Shown: one piece after another, positions 15,011-23,590 of the stretch | Numbering within the stretch: position 1 is the first letter of the stretch | Layout: every line of letters starts with the position of its first letter | Source: Pseudomonadota bacterium | GTDB taxonomy: Bacteria > Myxococcota_A > Bradymonadia > UBA4248 | DNA: 37,087 nucleotides | Direction: 5' to 3' | Assembly (NCBI GenBank): GCA_017421975.1 | Contig: JAFOHE010000312.1 | Span: forward strand, 1 to 37,087 | Made by a program: the position numbers and the translations under genes | Notes under the pieces: model-generated | Seen by the model: only the letters and a program-made list of their open reading frames with translations | The model's database searches: none | Told to the model about the DNA's origin: nothing

Positions 15011-16741
15011 ATGCGTTTTGAGGACTTTGTCGGTCTGCGTTACCTCATGGCCAAGCGTGACCGGAACATGCTTAGCGTCATCACGCTCATTAGCATTGGC
15101 GGCGTGTCCGTCGGCGTTATGGCACTTATCGTCGTTCTGAGCGTCATGGGTGGGTTTGAAGCGGATTTTCGGGAAAAGATTATCGGTTCCAAAGCCCACG
15201 TCGTCGTATCGGCTGACGAAGGTTATCTCGAAAATTATAACGCCATTATGGATAGAATTCGTCGATTGGATCGCGTTGAGGGCGTCAATGCTTATGTGGA
15301 AGCAGAAGTCATGCTCAATTCGCCGACGAATTTGCAAGTCGCCATTTTGCGCGGCATCAATAGCCATGAAATCACGACGACGACGAAACTTGCGGAGTAT
15401 ATGAAGGAGGGCGACCTCTCATACCTTGAAAATGTGGATGCTTTGCCGTCGATATCCATGACAGGTATAGAAATCAAACGCGGAAATATGACGTTTCAGA
15501 GTGACCCTGAAGACGGTGCCGTGACGCCGGAAAGAAAAAAATCCTTTGCGCGTGCCGGTGCCAAAGCATCGCTGGCTTTCGCGGGCAGCAAGCATGGCAC
15601 ATGGATAGGACAACGCGATGCTTCGGATGGCGCCGAAAAACACGCGGAAACTGTGGGGCCGGATATGCCGCCTGAAATCGTGGTTGAACCTGCGCCTAAA
15701 GCAGAAAAACATGCGGAAATCGTGGCCGATTATCCAGCGGATTTGTCCGAAGAAGACCGGCTTTTGCTTGAAGAAATTGGGGAAGATCGTTGGGTGTCGG
15801 ATGCACCATCAAGAAGGCCTATGGCTTTGCCTTCGACCGAATCTTATGACCGTGAGCCAACGGCGGAAATCGTGGGACGCGCATCGACAAAACGAACGAT
15901 GAAGGCACTGCCCGGGTTGTCCGAAAATGATGTCGGTGTGCGACGCGTGGGGGGCATTATCCTGGGAAGGGAACTGAAAATGAATCTCGCCATGTATATG
16001 GGGGGCGAGCTTCAGGTCATGAGCCCGACGGGGGATGTCGGTCCCGCTGGAGGATTGCCAAAAAGCAGACCCTTCAAACTCGTTGGCTCTTATTATTCGG
16101 GGATGTTCGATTTCGATGCCAAAATGGGTTATATCTCGCTCAAAGATGCACAAAGTCTTTTGGGCATCGGCGATCGTGTGACGGGGATTGATGTCAAATG
16201 CGTGAGTATCGAAGACAGTATTGCTGTCCGGAATGTCATACGCGAAGAATTGAAGGATCTCAAAAACGTCCGTGTCGATGATTGGATGACGCTCAATTCG
16301 AGCCTCTTCAGTGCGATTATGCTCGAAAAAGTCGCCATGTTTACCATACTCACATCGATTATCCTCGTCGCATCGTTCAATATCCTTTGCCTTTTAATTA
16401 TGATGGTCATTGAAAAGGCACGCGAGATTGCCATCTTCAAAGCCATGGGCACGACGACGGCGAGCGTTGTCCGAATGTTCGTAATTCAGGGCGCGGCCAT
16501 TGGACTGCTAGGCACTTTTATTGGCGCTGTCCTGGGATTGGGGCTGTGTTACCTCATCTCAAGCCTGGGACTTAAACTGCCAGGCGGCGTCTATTATATT
16601 ACGCAGATTCCGGTCATGGTCGAACCTCTTGAGGTCGTCATTATCTGTTGCGCTTCCATCTTCATCAGCTTGCTTGCAACGGTTCTGCCAAGTATCATGG
16701 CGGTGAAACTCGATCCCGTCGAGGGGTTGCGCTACGAGTAA
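15011..16741 (+). CDS. lolC: LolC/LolE-type lipoprotein-releasing ABC permease with a large periplasmic insert
   Basis: 576 residues from ATG 15011, chosen for GGAAG six bases upstream and the conserved opening MRFEDFVGLRYL. Together with LolD it pulls lipoproteins from the inner membrane and passes them to LolA. There is one N-terminal membrane segment (about 20-48: SVITLISIGGVSVGVMALIVVLSV) and three near the C-terminus (about 440-570), the FtsX-type layout. The periplasmic domain between them is split after SISMTGIEIKRG by about 150 residues of low-complexity acidic and Pro/Ala-rich sequence (about 157-308) containing EKHAE twice, before GGIILGRELKMNLAMYMG resumes the family pattern. Usual length is 400-420. 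Only one permease gene is present, so it may act as a homodimer (LolF-like). lolD follows. Confidence 0.88.
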   Translation: MRFEDFVGLRYLMAKRDRNMLSVITLISIGGVSVGVMALIVVLSVMGGFEADFREKIIGSKAHVVVSADEGYLENYNAIMDRIRRLDRVEGVNAYVEAEVMLNSPTNLQVAILRGINSHEITTTTKLAEYMKEGDLSYLENVDALPSISMTGIEIKRGNMTFQSDPEDGAVTPERKKSFARAGAKASLAFAGSKHGTWIGQRDASDGAEKHAETVGPDMPPEIVVEPAPKAEKHAEIVADYPADLSEEDRLLLEEIGEDRWVSDAPSRRPMALPSTESYDREPTAEIVGRASTKRTMKALPGLSENDVGVRRVGGIILGRELKMNLAMYMGGELQVMSPTGDVGPAGGLPKSRPFKLVGSYYSGMFDFDAKMGYISLKDAQSLLGIGDRVTGIDVKCVSIEDSIAVRNVIREELKDLKNVRVDDWMTLNSSLFSAIMLEKVAMFTILTSIILVASFNILCLLIMMVIEKAREIAIFKAMGTTTASVVRMFVIQGAAIGLLGTFIGAVLGLGLCYLISSLGLKLPGGVYYITQIPVMVEPLEVVIICCASIFISLLATVLPSIMAVKLDPVEGLRYE

Positions 16742-16891
16742 GCTGGGAAATAATTACAACTTGATTGGTGTTAAACGGCGTGGCAATTCATGTGTTGCTT
16801 GCCAATAGGGCTTTTTTCGAGTAGTGAAGAATATTGTCTCGAATTTGGCGATGGGTTAGCTTGATGTGTGACAGCGGAGTGGACTGAGCGA

Positions 16892-17626
16892 ATGTTCAAA
16901 AAAAAGGGAAGCAGTGCCCTGGCGATAAGCGTTGAAAACCTTCAAAGAGAATTCTTTCATGAAGGAAAAAAACTCGAAGTGCTTCGTGGGATTAATGTCA
17001 CCTTAGAACCGGCTTCTATGGTATCTATCCGAGGAAGAAGTGGGGCAGGCAAATCCACGCTGCTTCATCTTTTGGCCACATTGGATAAACCAACACATGG
17101 ACGGATTCTCTTTGGAAACGAGGATGTTTTTAGGTATTCTCCGACGCAGCTCGCTCGATTTCGAAATGAACATATCGGATTGATGTTCCAGTTTCATCAT
17201 TTGCTCAGTGAGTTCACTGCACTTGAAAATGTCATGATGCCGGCACTCATTCATCGAGAATCCCACGAAGATGCCAAAAAACGTGCTGAGGAACTCCTTA
17301 AACGCGTGGGCCTCCTCGATCGCTGTAGCCATAAACCTGGCGAACTCTCAGGCGGCGAACAGCAGCGCGTCGCTTTGGCTCGTGCCCTGATGATGTCTCC
17401 TAGTATTCTACTCGCCGATGAGCCAACTGGAAACCTCGATCCTAAAACGGGTAACGGGATTCATGATCTCTTCAAAGAACTCAATGAAACGCTCGAAATC
17501 AGTATCGTCATTGTGACGCATGATGAGGTCTTGGCGCAAAAAATGCCACGACGACTCATGATGAATGATGGATTGCTCTACGAAACGACGCTCGGTGACG
17601 AAAACGCAACGTTGACAAAACTTTAA
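16892..17626 (+). CDS. lolD: Lipoprotein-releasing system ATP-binding protein
   Basis: 244 residues from ATG 16892; a GTG at 16868 in frame is a possible earlier start. This is the ATPase of the LolCDE complex, powering lipoprotein release at the inner face of the inner membrane. Walker A is GRSGAGKST (48-56), the Q-loop lies at MFQFHHLL, the signature is [15 protein letters not shown], Walker [12 protein letters not shown] and the switch His in VTHD. The [19 protein letters not shown] stretch is the typical LolD motif. It lies 150 bases after lolC/E and 250 before bamA, a gene order known from delta-group bacteria. The gap to bamA holds a small direct repeat. Confidence 0.93.
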   Translation: MFKKKGSSALAISVENLQREFFHEGKKLEVLRGINVTLEPASMVSIRGRSGAGKSTLLHLLATLDKPTHGRILFGNEDVFRYSPTQLARFRNEHIGLMFQFHHLLSEFTALENVMMPALIHRESHEDAKKRAEELLKRVGLLDRCSHKPGELSGGEQQRVALARALMMSPSILLADEPTGNLDPKTGNGIHDLFKELNETLEISIVIVTHDEVLAQKMPRRLMMNDGLLYETTLGDENATLTKL

Positions 17627-17661
17627 CCTCGTTTATTCTCCGTTTCTGAGAAGTTTCTCCA

Positions 17662-17709
17662 TTTCTGAAAAGATGACTTACAAACCCATTGTTTCTGAAA
17701 AGATGACTT
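17662..17709 (+). repeat. 18-bp direct repeat between lolD and bamA
   Basis: TTTCTGAAAAGATGACTT occurs at 17662-17679 and 17692-17709, a 30-base period. A partial third copy (GTTTCTGAGAAG) begins at 17642. It lies about 170 bases before bamA and could be a repeated regulator site. Confidence 0.7.
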
Positions 17710-17876
17710 CTGAACCGACTCGCTGATCCAAAACGACAGATAGCTTAACCATATTGAAATCGATAAATATCATGAAGATCATTCGAAAACATCGCCTATA
17801 CCTTCAGGATCGAAGGTGGACAAGCGAATATACACATAGCCTTGTTTTGCTGTGCTGCGCAGCGGGGAGCGTCTGA

Positions 17877-20255
17877 ATGACAATGCTGCGTATCAGACGC
17901 GTGCTCTTGGCACTCCTCCTGTGGGCTGGATTTTCATCGCTTGCTTCTGCTCAGACGATGCTTTTCCCGCATGTCGATGGCATTATCGTCGATGAGATTC
18001 GACTTGAGGGAAATAAACGTAACGCCGATGAGGATCTCCTCTACTACATTAAACAACGGCGTGGTTCGGCACTCGACCTCGCAACCGTCAGTGCCGACGT
18101 CAAACGACTCTACAAAATGAAGCTCTATGACGACATTCAGGTCGATTTCGAAGAGGAAGCGGGAAGACATATCCTCATCTACACTTTCGTCGAAAAGCCG
18201 AGTGTCGCGTCCTACCTCTTCGAAGGAAATGATGTCATCAGCTTCGATGACCTCAAGGAAGTCGTCGATCTCAAAATTGCTACCCCCATCGATTTCGACA
18301 AAATTCAGTCGAATGTCGATAAAATTAAAGCCCATTACGATAAAGAAGGCTATTTCCTCGCCGAAGTTACAAGCGAAGTCCGTGACCGCGAGGACGGTGA
18401 TAAAGATGTCGTCTTCAAAATCCGTGAATACGATAAGGTCAAAATCCGAAAAATTACGATTCTCGGCAACAAAGCACTCACCGAAGACGATATTAAAGGT
18501 CACATCTTCACACGTGAAGCTTCACTCTTAGGGATGCTCAGCGGCGCCGGCGAATTCAAACGCGACGAATTCCAAAATGACCTTCAGCGTATCGCCGCTT
18601 GGTACTCCGAAAATGGTTATCCCGATGCACACGTCGTCGATAGCCAGATACAGCTCTCGGAAGACCGTCGCTCCATGTACATTACCTTCAAAGTCGAAGA
18701 GGGCGAATTCACGACGATTGATGACGTCGAAATTATCGGCGATGTCGGTGAAGACGAACAGACGCTCCGCGAAATGCTCACCATCAGCGCAGGGGAACCG
18801 TTCAAACTCTCGAAGCTCTTCGAAAACGTCAATACTATTCAGGAGTATTACGGAAATAGAGGGTACGCTTATGCACAGGTGAGCCCACATCGCTCTCCAG
18901 GCGTCTTGCCCAATACTCTCAAAGTCGGCTTCAATGTCTCAAAAGGTGAACCCGTACGCATCGGAAGAATTAATATCTCCGGAAACCGAAAAACTGAAGA
19001 TAAAGTCATTCGCCGCGAAATCCTCATCAACGAAGGTGATATTTATCATGCCGGACGCGTACGCCTAAGCGAACAAAGCATACAACGCACAGGTTACTTC
19101 GATAAAGTCAGCGTCACAACAGCGGCTTCTAAATCCAAAAATGTCATCGACATTAATGTCGAAGTCACCGAACGCTCGACGGGACAGTTCCAAATTGGCG
19201 CCGGTTTCAGCTCCACGGAGTCCTTCATCGGTACACTTCAGGTCTCCTACGATAACTTTCTCGGGCGCGGACACTTCCTCTCCGCTCAGGCGACGCTCTC
19301 TAAACTTCGACAGCTCTTCAACTTCCAGTTCTTCGATCCCTACTTCCTCGATTCGAAGTGGCGATTCAGACTCTCCCTCTTCAATTTCGAATACGTTTAT
19401 TCCGATTTTACCCGCGATTCCTACGGCGGTACGCTCGGATTCGGTTATCCGCTCACGCGCGATCTCTTGCTCGACCTCTCCTATACCATCGAAAATGTCG
19501 ATGTCTCAACCGCGTCCTTCGGCACAAAACAGCGAAACTTAGGTTCCATCCTCAATGGCGGTATGACGAGCGCTCTCAACGCTACTCTCACTTGGGATAG
19601 GCGAAACAACCGCCTTATGCCGACAAAAGGATGGATGCTCCAGGGTTCTGTCGATTACGCTGACGAATACCTCGGTAGCGAAAATGAATATATTCGTTTC
19701 TTAGGCCGCGCTCGCGCTTACTATCCACTCGTCGTCTTCGATGGGCTCGAGTTCATCTTCAAATTTAATCTCGAAATCGGATACATCGCCGATTGGAACG
19801 CGAACGGAAAAGAAGTCCCCGTCTTCGAACGCTTTTTCGTCGGCGGACCTAACTCCGTCCGCGGGTTCGAACGCTCAAGCTTGGGACCGACGCGCTCTTT
19901 CACCACAAATGTCACTGATCCGACGTCCACACTCTCTAACTTCCAGATCGGCGGAAATAAGGAATTCGTCTTCAATGCTGAAGTCGAAATCCCCATCCTC
20001 AAATCCATGGGCATCAGTGGCGTCGTCTTCTTCGATATGGGTAACGCCTTTAATGAAGATCAGGCGCTCTCACTCAAAATCGATTGGTTCGCCGATAGCG
20101 AGGATTACGACTCCGTTCTGCGAAGCGCCATGGGCTTCGGTTTCCGTTGGATGAGCCCAATGGGCTTGCTCCGTTTCGAATGGGGCTTCCCGCTCTCGCC
20201 CAAAAAAGGTGAAGATAACTGCGTCTTCGAATTCAGTATCGGTAACGCTTTCTAA
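17877..20255 (+). CDS. bamA: Outer membrane protein assembly factor BamA
   Basis: 792 residues; GGGGAG seven bases before ATG 17877 and a signal peptide (about 1-25, SLASA). BamA inserts beta-barrel proteins into the outer membrane. Five POTRA domains occupy about 35-420 (IVDEIRLEGNKRNADEDLL; ASYLFEGNDVISFDDL; VKIRKITILGNKALTEDDI; TTIDDVEIIGDVGEDEQTL; VRIGRINISGNRKTEDKVI). The C-terminal 16-strand barrel carries the conserved lid-loop motif VRGFERSSLGP and ends FSIGNAF with the aromatic last residue. Length is standard. It is the last gene of the lolC/E-lolD-bamA set, so lipoprotein release and barrel assembly are encoded together. Its 3' end is followed directly by intergenic repeat copy 5, with no ordinary terminator visible. 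Confidence 0.95.
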   Translation: MTMLRIRRVLLALLLWAGFSSLASAQTMLFPHVDGIIVDEIRLEGNKRNADEDLLYYIKQRRGSALDLATVSADVKRLYKMKLYDDIQVDFEEEAGRHILIYTFVEKPSVASYLFEGNDVISFDDLKEVVDLKIATPIDFDKIQSNVDKIKAHYDKEGYFLAEVTSEVRDREDGDKDVVFKIREYDKVKIRKITILGNKALTEDDIKGHIFTREASLLGMLSGAGEFKRDEFQNDLQRIAAWYSENGYPDAHVVDSQIQLSEDRRSMYITFKVEEGEFTTIDDVEIIGDVGEDEQTLREMLTISAGEPFKLSKLFENVNTIQEYYGNRGYAYAQVSPHRSPGVLPNTLKVGFNVSKGEPVRIGRINISGNRKTEDKVIRREILINEGDIYHAGRVRLSEQSIQRTGYFDKVSVTTAASKSKNVIDINVEVTERSTGQFQIGAGFSSTESFIGTLQVSYDNFLGRGHFLSAQATLSKLRQLFNFQFFDPYFLDSKWRFRLSLFNFEYVYSDFTRDSYGGTLGFGYPLTRDLLLDLSYTIENVDVSTASFGTKQRNLGSILNGGMTSALNATLTWDRRNNRLMPTKGWMLQGSVDYADEYLGSENEYIRFLGRARAYYPLVVFDGLEFIFKFNLEIGYIADWNANGKEVPVFERFFVGGPNSVRGFERSSLGPTRSFTTNVTDPTSTLSNFQIGGNKEFVFNAEVEIPILKSMGISGVVFFDMGNAFNEDQALSLKIDWFADSEDYDSVLRSAMGFGFRWMSPMGLLRFEWGFPLSPKKGEDNCVFEFSIGNAF

Positions 20256-20270
20256 GGTTTTACGCCGGGA

Positions 20271-20350
20271 CAGGGGGAATGCCCCCTGCGCGGCTATGCT
20301 TTGCATACGCCGCTACCCCCCGTGCGGGGGATACCCCCGCAACGCCCCCG
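20271..20350 (-). repeat. Composite three-hairpin intergenic element, copy 5 (reverse orientation)
   Basis: On the plus strand: hairpin C CAGGGGG/CCCCCTG (20271-20288); hairpin B GCGGC-TATGC (20290-20299) with GCATA-C-GCCGC (20303-20313), the unpaired C at 20308; hairpin A TGCGGGGG (20323-20330) with CCCCCGCA (20334-20341). It begins 15 bases after bamA ends, so it may also shape the bamA transcript end. Confidence 0.85.
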
Positions 20351-20673
20351 TGGCACGCTTAATAATGTTGGCACTTTTAGAGAGTAAGCAAAAGCAAATA
20401 GAGAGGTAGCCAAAATGCAATCGCATGTACGATGACAAAGAATTGATGTCGAAGGCGAAAACAAAAAAATGCATTTTTTTCTGGAATAGGTCTTTGACGT
20501 GATTACGTTGCATAGCAACGTGTTTGAGTGCCAAAAGGCACAGACTTTAAAAATGACATCTTGCGTCATGCGCGTAAATGGTTTAAGGCGCGCAAGCTCA
20601 TTTGTTGTGCGCAAGCTGGTTTTTTCAGCGTCGGGGGGCGCTAAGTTCTTTCCACTATGGAGAAATTTTAAAA
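20351..20673. other. Leader region before the four-domain DsbA gene
   Basis: No gene seen. It holds two small hairpins, ACGTTGC-ATA-GCAACGT around 20505-20521 and GTGCC-AAAA-GGCAC around 20529-20542, and a repeated GCGCAAGCT near 20590 and 20610. The GGAGA at 20659-20663 is the ribosome site of the next gene. I cannot point to a convincing promoter. Confidence 0.5.
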
Positions 20674-23415
20674 ATGTTTGAAATGAAGATTGTTTCCAAA
20701 AAGGCCGTTATTGTGCTCGCTTCTCTTTGCGCTCTCAGTTTTGCAGGCTGCAAAATGAAAGAGGCTCCGGCCCCCGCCCCGGCAGCACCCGCAGCGGAAG
20801 CACAGGCAACTGCTAATGGCGCGGCTGCAAATGCCATGATTGATATTGCAAAGGCAGAACCCGCCGTCCTGAATCTTGATGCTCTTCCGACAAAAGGTAA
20901 TCCTAATGCCAAAGTGACGCTCGTTGAGTTCAGCGATTACGAATGTCCTTTCTGCAGCAGAGTTGAGCCGACGATCGCTGAACTCTTGAAACAATATCCC
21001 AATGACATCCGCGTCGCTTTCATCAACTATCCACTCCCGTTCCACAAAAATGCACTTCCTGCTGCAAAGGCTGCTGTCGCTGCCATGAAGCTCGGTGGCA
21101 ACGATGCTTACTGGAAAATGCATGAAAAATGCTTCGCCAATCAGAAAGCATTGACCCCGGATAACTTCAAAAAATGGGCTGGCGAAATCGGACTCGATGC
21201 CGCAGCTTTCGAAGCTGCGATGAATAGCGATGAAGTCGCCAAATACGTCGAAAAAGGTATGAAAGGTGCCGGTGAATTCGGTGTCACTGGTACACCCGCG
21301 TTCATCATCAATGGTGTTAAATTGAGCGGTGCTCAGCCTATCGATAAATTTAAAGCCGAAATCGATAATCAGATCAAACGCGCAGATGATGTTGCTAAGG
21401 CTAAAAATCTTTCGGGTAAAGCCCTCTACGATGAACTCGTTAAAACAGCTCCGAAACCGCCTGCACCGCCTAAGCCTGATACGAGCCGCAAAATGGTCGA
21501 TCTCACCAATGCGCCTGTACTCGCTGGTGATCCCAATGCGCCCGTTACCATCGTCGAATTCACTGACTTCGAATGTCCGTTCTGCAGCCGCGCAAACGAT
21601 ACTGTTCATCAGTTGATCGAAAAGAACCCCGGTAAGGCGAAACTCGTCTATCGCGCTTATCCGCTCTCCTTCCACAAAAATGCTCAGTTGGCGCATCAGG
21701 CTGCTGAAGCCGCTAAAAAACAGGGCAAATTCGTCGAGTACTACGATATCCTCTTCAAAAATCAAAAGGCACTCGGACGCGATAAACTTATCGAATACGC
21801 TAAATCCCTCGGACTCGATGAAGCCAAATTCGTCGCCGATATGGATAGCCCCGAAACCGTCGCTGCTGTTAAGGCTGATCAGGCTGCCGGTAATAAGGCG
21901 GGTGTCAATGGTACGCCTCACTTCCTCTTCAACGGTCGTGCACTCAGTGGTGCACAGCCCCTCGAAAAATTCCAGGCTACACTCGACGAAGAAGTTAAGG
22001 TCGCCAATGATCTCCTCGCAAAGGGTGTCGCTGCTGACAAACTCTATGAAGAAATCATTAAGCGCAATATCAATGGTGGTCCCGCTCCGGCTCCGCGTCA
22101 GGCTGCTCCCGCGCCTGCTCCCGCGCCTGAACTTCCCATGGTCATCCCACAGGGTGAATCCTATCACCTCGATGTGACCAAACTCCCCATGAAGGGAAAT
22201 AAAGATGCAAAGGTCACCATCGTCGAATTCAGCGATTACGAATGTCCGTATTGCAGCAGAGCTGAAGCAAGCATCAAAGCACTTCTCGATGCTTATCCGA
22301 ATGATGTCCGCGTCGCTTTCGTCAATATGCCGCTCCCGTTCCACAGAAATGCTCGCCCCGCCGCTATGGCTGCTCTCGCCGCTGGTCAGCAGGGTAAATA
22401 TTGGGAAATGCACGAAAAACTTTTCGCCAATCAGCGTGGGTTGAACGAAGAATTCTACATTAAGGCTGCGACAGAACTCGGACTCGATATCGAAAAATTC
22501 AAAAACGATATGAAAGATCCTAACCTCAATGGTATCATCCAGAAAGGTATCAATGACGCGCAGAAAGTCGGTTTAGGTGGCACACCCTCCTTCCTCATCA
22601 ACGGTGTTCAGTTCGTCGGTGCTCAGCCCGTCGAAAACTTCAAGAAAGTTGTCGATGCTGAACTCGAACGCGCTAAACGCGTCGAAACCAAGTGCAGTCT
22701 CTCCGGCGAAGACCTCTACAAAAAATTGGTCGAAAAAGCGCCGAAGCCCAAAAATCCTGAAGACGATTATCACTTCGTTGACGTCAATGGCGCTCCAGTC
22801 GAACACTTCGCCGATGGTAAAAATGTCCATAGCGCAAATACTGATGCACTCGTGACTATCGTTGAATATACTGACTTCCAGTGCCCGTTCTGCAGCCGTG
22901 GTAACGCAACACTCCAGGAACTCCTCAAAAATAATCCTGGAAAATTCAATGTCTACTTCAGACACTATCCGCTTCCGTTCCACGATAAAGCTCAGCTCGC
23001 TCACCAGGCCGCTGAAGCCGCTAAGAAACAAGGTAAGTTCTGGGAATACTATGATCTTCTCTTCGCAAATCAGGATAAACTTGATCGCGATAACTTGATC
23101 AAATTCGCAAAAGAACTTGGCCTCGATGAGACGAAGTTCGTTGCTGATATGGATAGCGCAGAAGCTGTGGCCGCTGTTAAGGCTGACCTCGCAAGCGGCG
23201 AAAAAGCTGGTGTTCAGGGTACGCCCCACTTCCTTATCAATGGGCATATCGTCAGCGGCGCTCAGCCTATTCAGAACTTCCAGCGCGTTCTCGATGAAGA
23301 ATACAAAAAAGCTGAAGCGCTTAAGGCAAAAGGTATCACCCCTGATAAGATCTACGAAGAAGTCGTCAAAGAAGAACAGAATAAAAAACCTGTTGATGAT
23401 GGCAACGAGTGCTAA
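20674..23415 (+). CDS. Lipoprotein with four tandem DsbA-like thioredoxin domains
   Basis: 913 residues from ATG 20674 (GGAGA ten bases upstream). A lipoprotein signal ends FAGC, followed by an Ala/Pro linker. Four DsbA-type domains follow, each with a redox motif and a cis-Pro loop: CPFC at residue 91 with GTPAF, CPFC at 301 with GTPHF, CPYC at 524 with GTPSF, CPFC at 737 with GTPHF. Domains 1 and 3 resemble each other (FSDYECP, LPFH, AAxAAxAA) and so do 2 and 4 (FTDFxCP, LAHQAAEAAKKQGKF), so a two-domain unit was duplicated. A Pro/Ala linker near residue 475 parts the halves. The relatives are DsbA-like oxidoreductases of the thioredoxin_4 type, normally one domain. It likely makes or repairs disulfides in the periplasm, attached to a membrane. 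A strong terminator follows. Confidence 0.9.
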   Translation: MFEMKIVSKKAVIVLASLCALSFAGCKMKEAPAPAPAAPAAEAQATANGAAANAMIDIAKAEPAVLNLDALPTKGNPNAKVTLVEFSDYECPFCSRVEPTIAELLKQYPNDIRVAFINYPLPFHKNALPAAKAAVAAMKLGGNDAYWKMHEKCFANQKALTPDNFKKWAGEIGLDAAAFEAAMNSDEVAKYVEKGMKGAGEFGVTGTPAFIINGVKLSGAQPIDKFKAEIDNQIKRADDVAKAKNLSGKALYDELVKTAPKPPAPPKPDTSRKMVDLTNAPVLAGDPNAPVTIVEFTDFECPFCSRANDTVHQLIEKNPGKAKLVYRAYPLSFHKNAQLAHQAAEAAKKQGKFVEYYDILFKNQKALGRDKLIEYAKSLGLDEAKFVADMDSPETVAAVKADQAAGNKAGVNGTPHFLFNGRALSGAQPLEKFQATLDEEVKVANDLLAKGVAADKLYEEIIKRNINGGPAPAPRQAAPAPAPAPELPMVIPQGESYHLDVTKLPMKGNKDAKVTIVEFSDYECPYCSRAEASIKALLDAYPNDVRVAFVNMPLPFHRNARPAAMAALAAGQQGKYWEMHEKLFANQRGLNEEFYIKAATELGLDIEKFKNDMKDPNLNGIIQKGINDAQKVGLGGTPSFLINGVQFVGAQPVENFKKVVDAELERAKRVETKCSLSGEDLYKKLVEKAPKPKNPEDDYHFVDVNGAPVEHFADGKNVHSANTDALVTIVEYTDFQCPFCSRGNATLQELLKNNPGKFNVYFRHYPLPFHDKAQLAHQAAEAAKKQGKFWEYYDLLFANQDKLDRDNLIKFAKELGLDETKFVADMDSAEAVAAVKADLASGEKAGVQGTPHFLINGHIVSGAQPIQNFQRVLDEEYKKAEALKAKGITPDKIYEEVVKEEQNKKPVDDGNEC

Positions 23416-23436
23416 TCGGATCTAATATCTAATGCG

Positions 23437-23468
23437 AAAAAAACCGCCTGATTTCAGGCGGTTTTTTT
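23437..23468 (+). terminator. Rho-independent terminator of the four-domain DsbA gene
   Basis: ACCGCCTG-ATTT-CAGGCGGT perfect stem with seven T after it and an A run before it, so it could work on both strands. Confidence 0.93.
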
Positions 23469-23556
23469 CGTTCTTTTACATATTCATGTCATGCAAGTCG
23501 TGTAAAAGGAACAATGTGATAATGTAAGGTTAAAAAACATTGTTTGACACAGAACA

Positions 23557-23584
23557 TGATATACTGACATCATACGTGTGGAGG
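23557..23584 (+). promoter_or_regulatory. Extended -10 promoter and RBS of the 23591-25554 operon
   Basis: TGATATACT (23557-23565) is a TGn-extended -10 box. A TTGACA lies at 23544-23549 but only ten bases away, too close for a normal -35. GGAGG (23580-23584) is six bases before ATG 23591. Confidence 0.5.
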
Positions 23585-23590
23585 TCTATC

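Noticed and set aside
16742-16891. Possible tRNA or small RNA between lolC/E and lolD
   Set aside because: No cloverleaf pattern, T-loop sequence or clear stem-loop with T run could be found.
20668-22413. 581-codon open frame on the minus strand across the four-domain DsbA gene
   Set aside because: It mirrors the plus-strand codon pattern (GNN-rich codons give stop-free antisense), has no ribosome site, and the plus-strand protein has clear domains.
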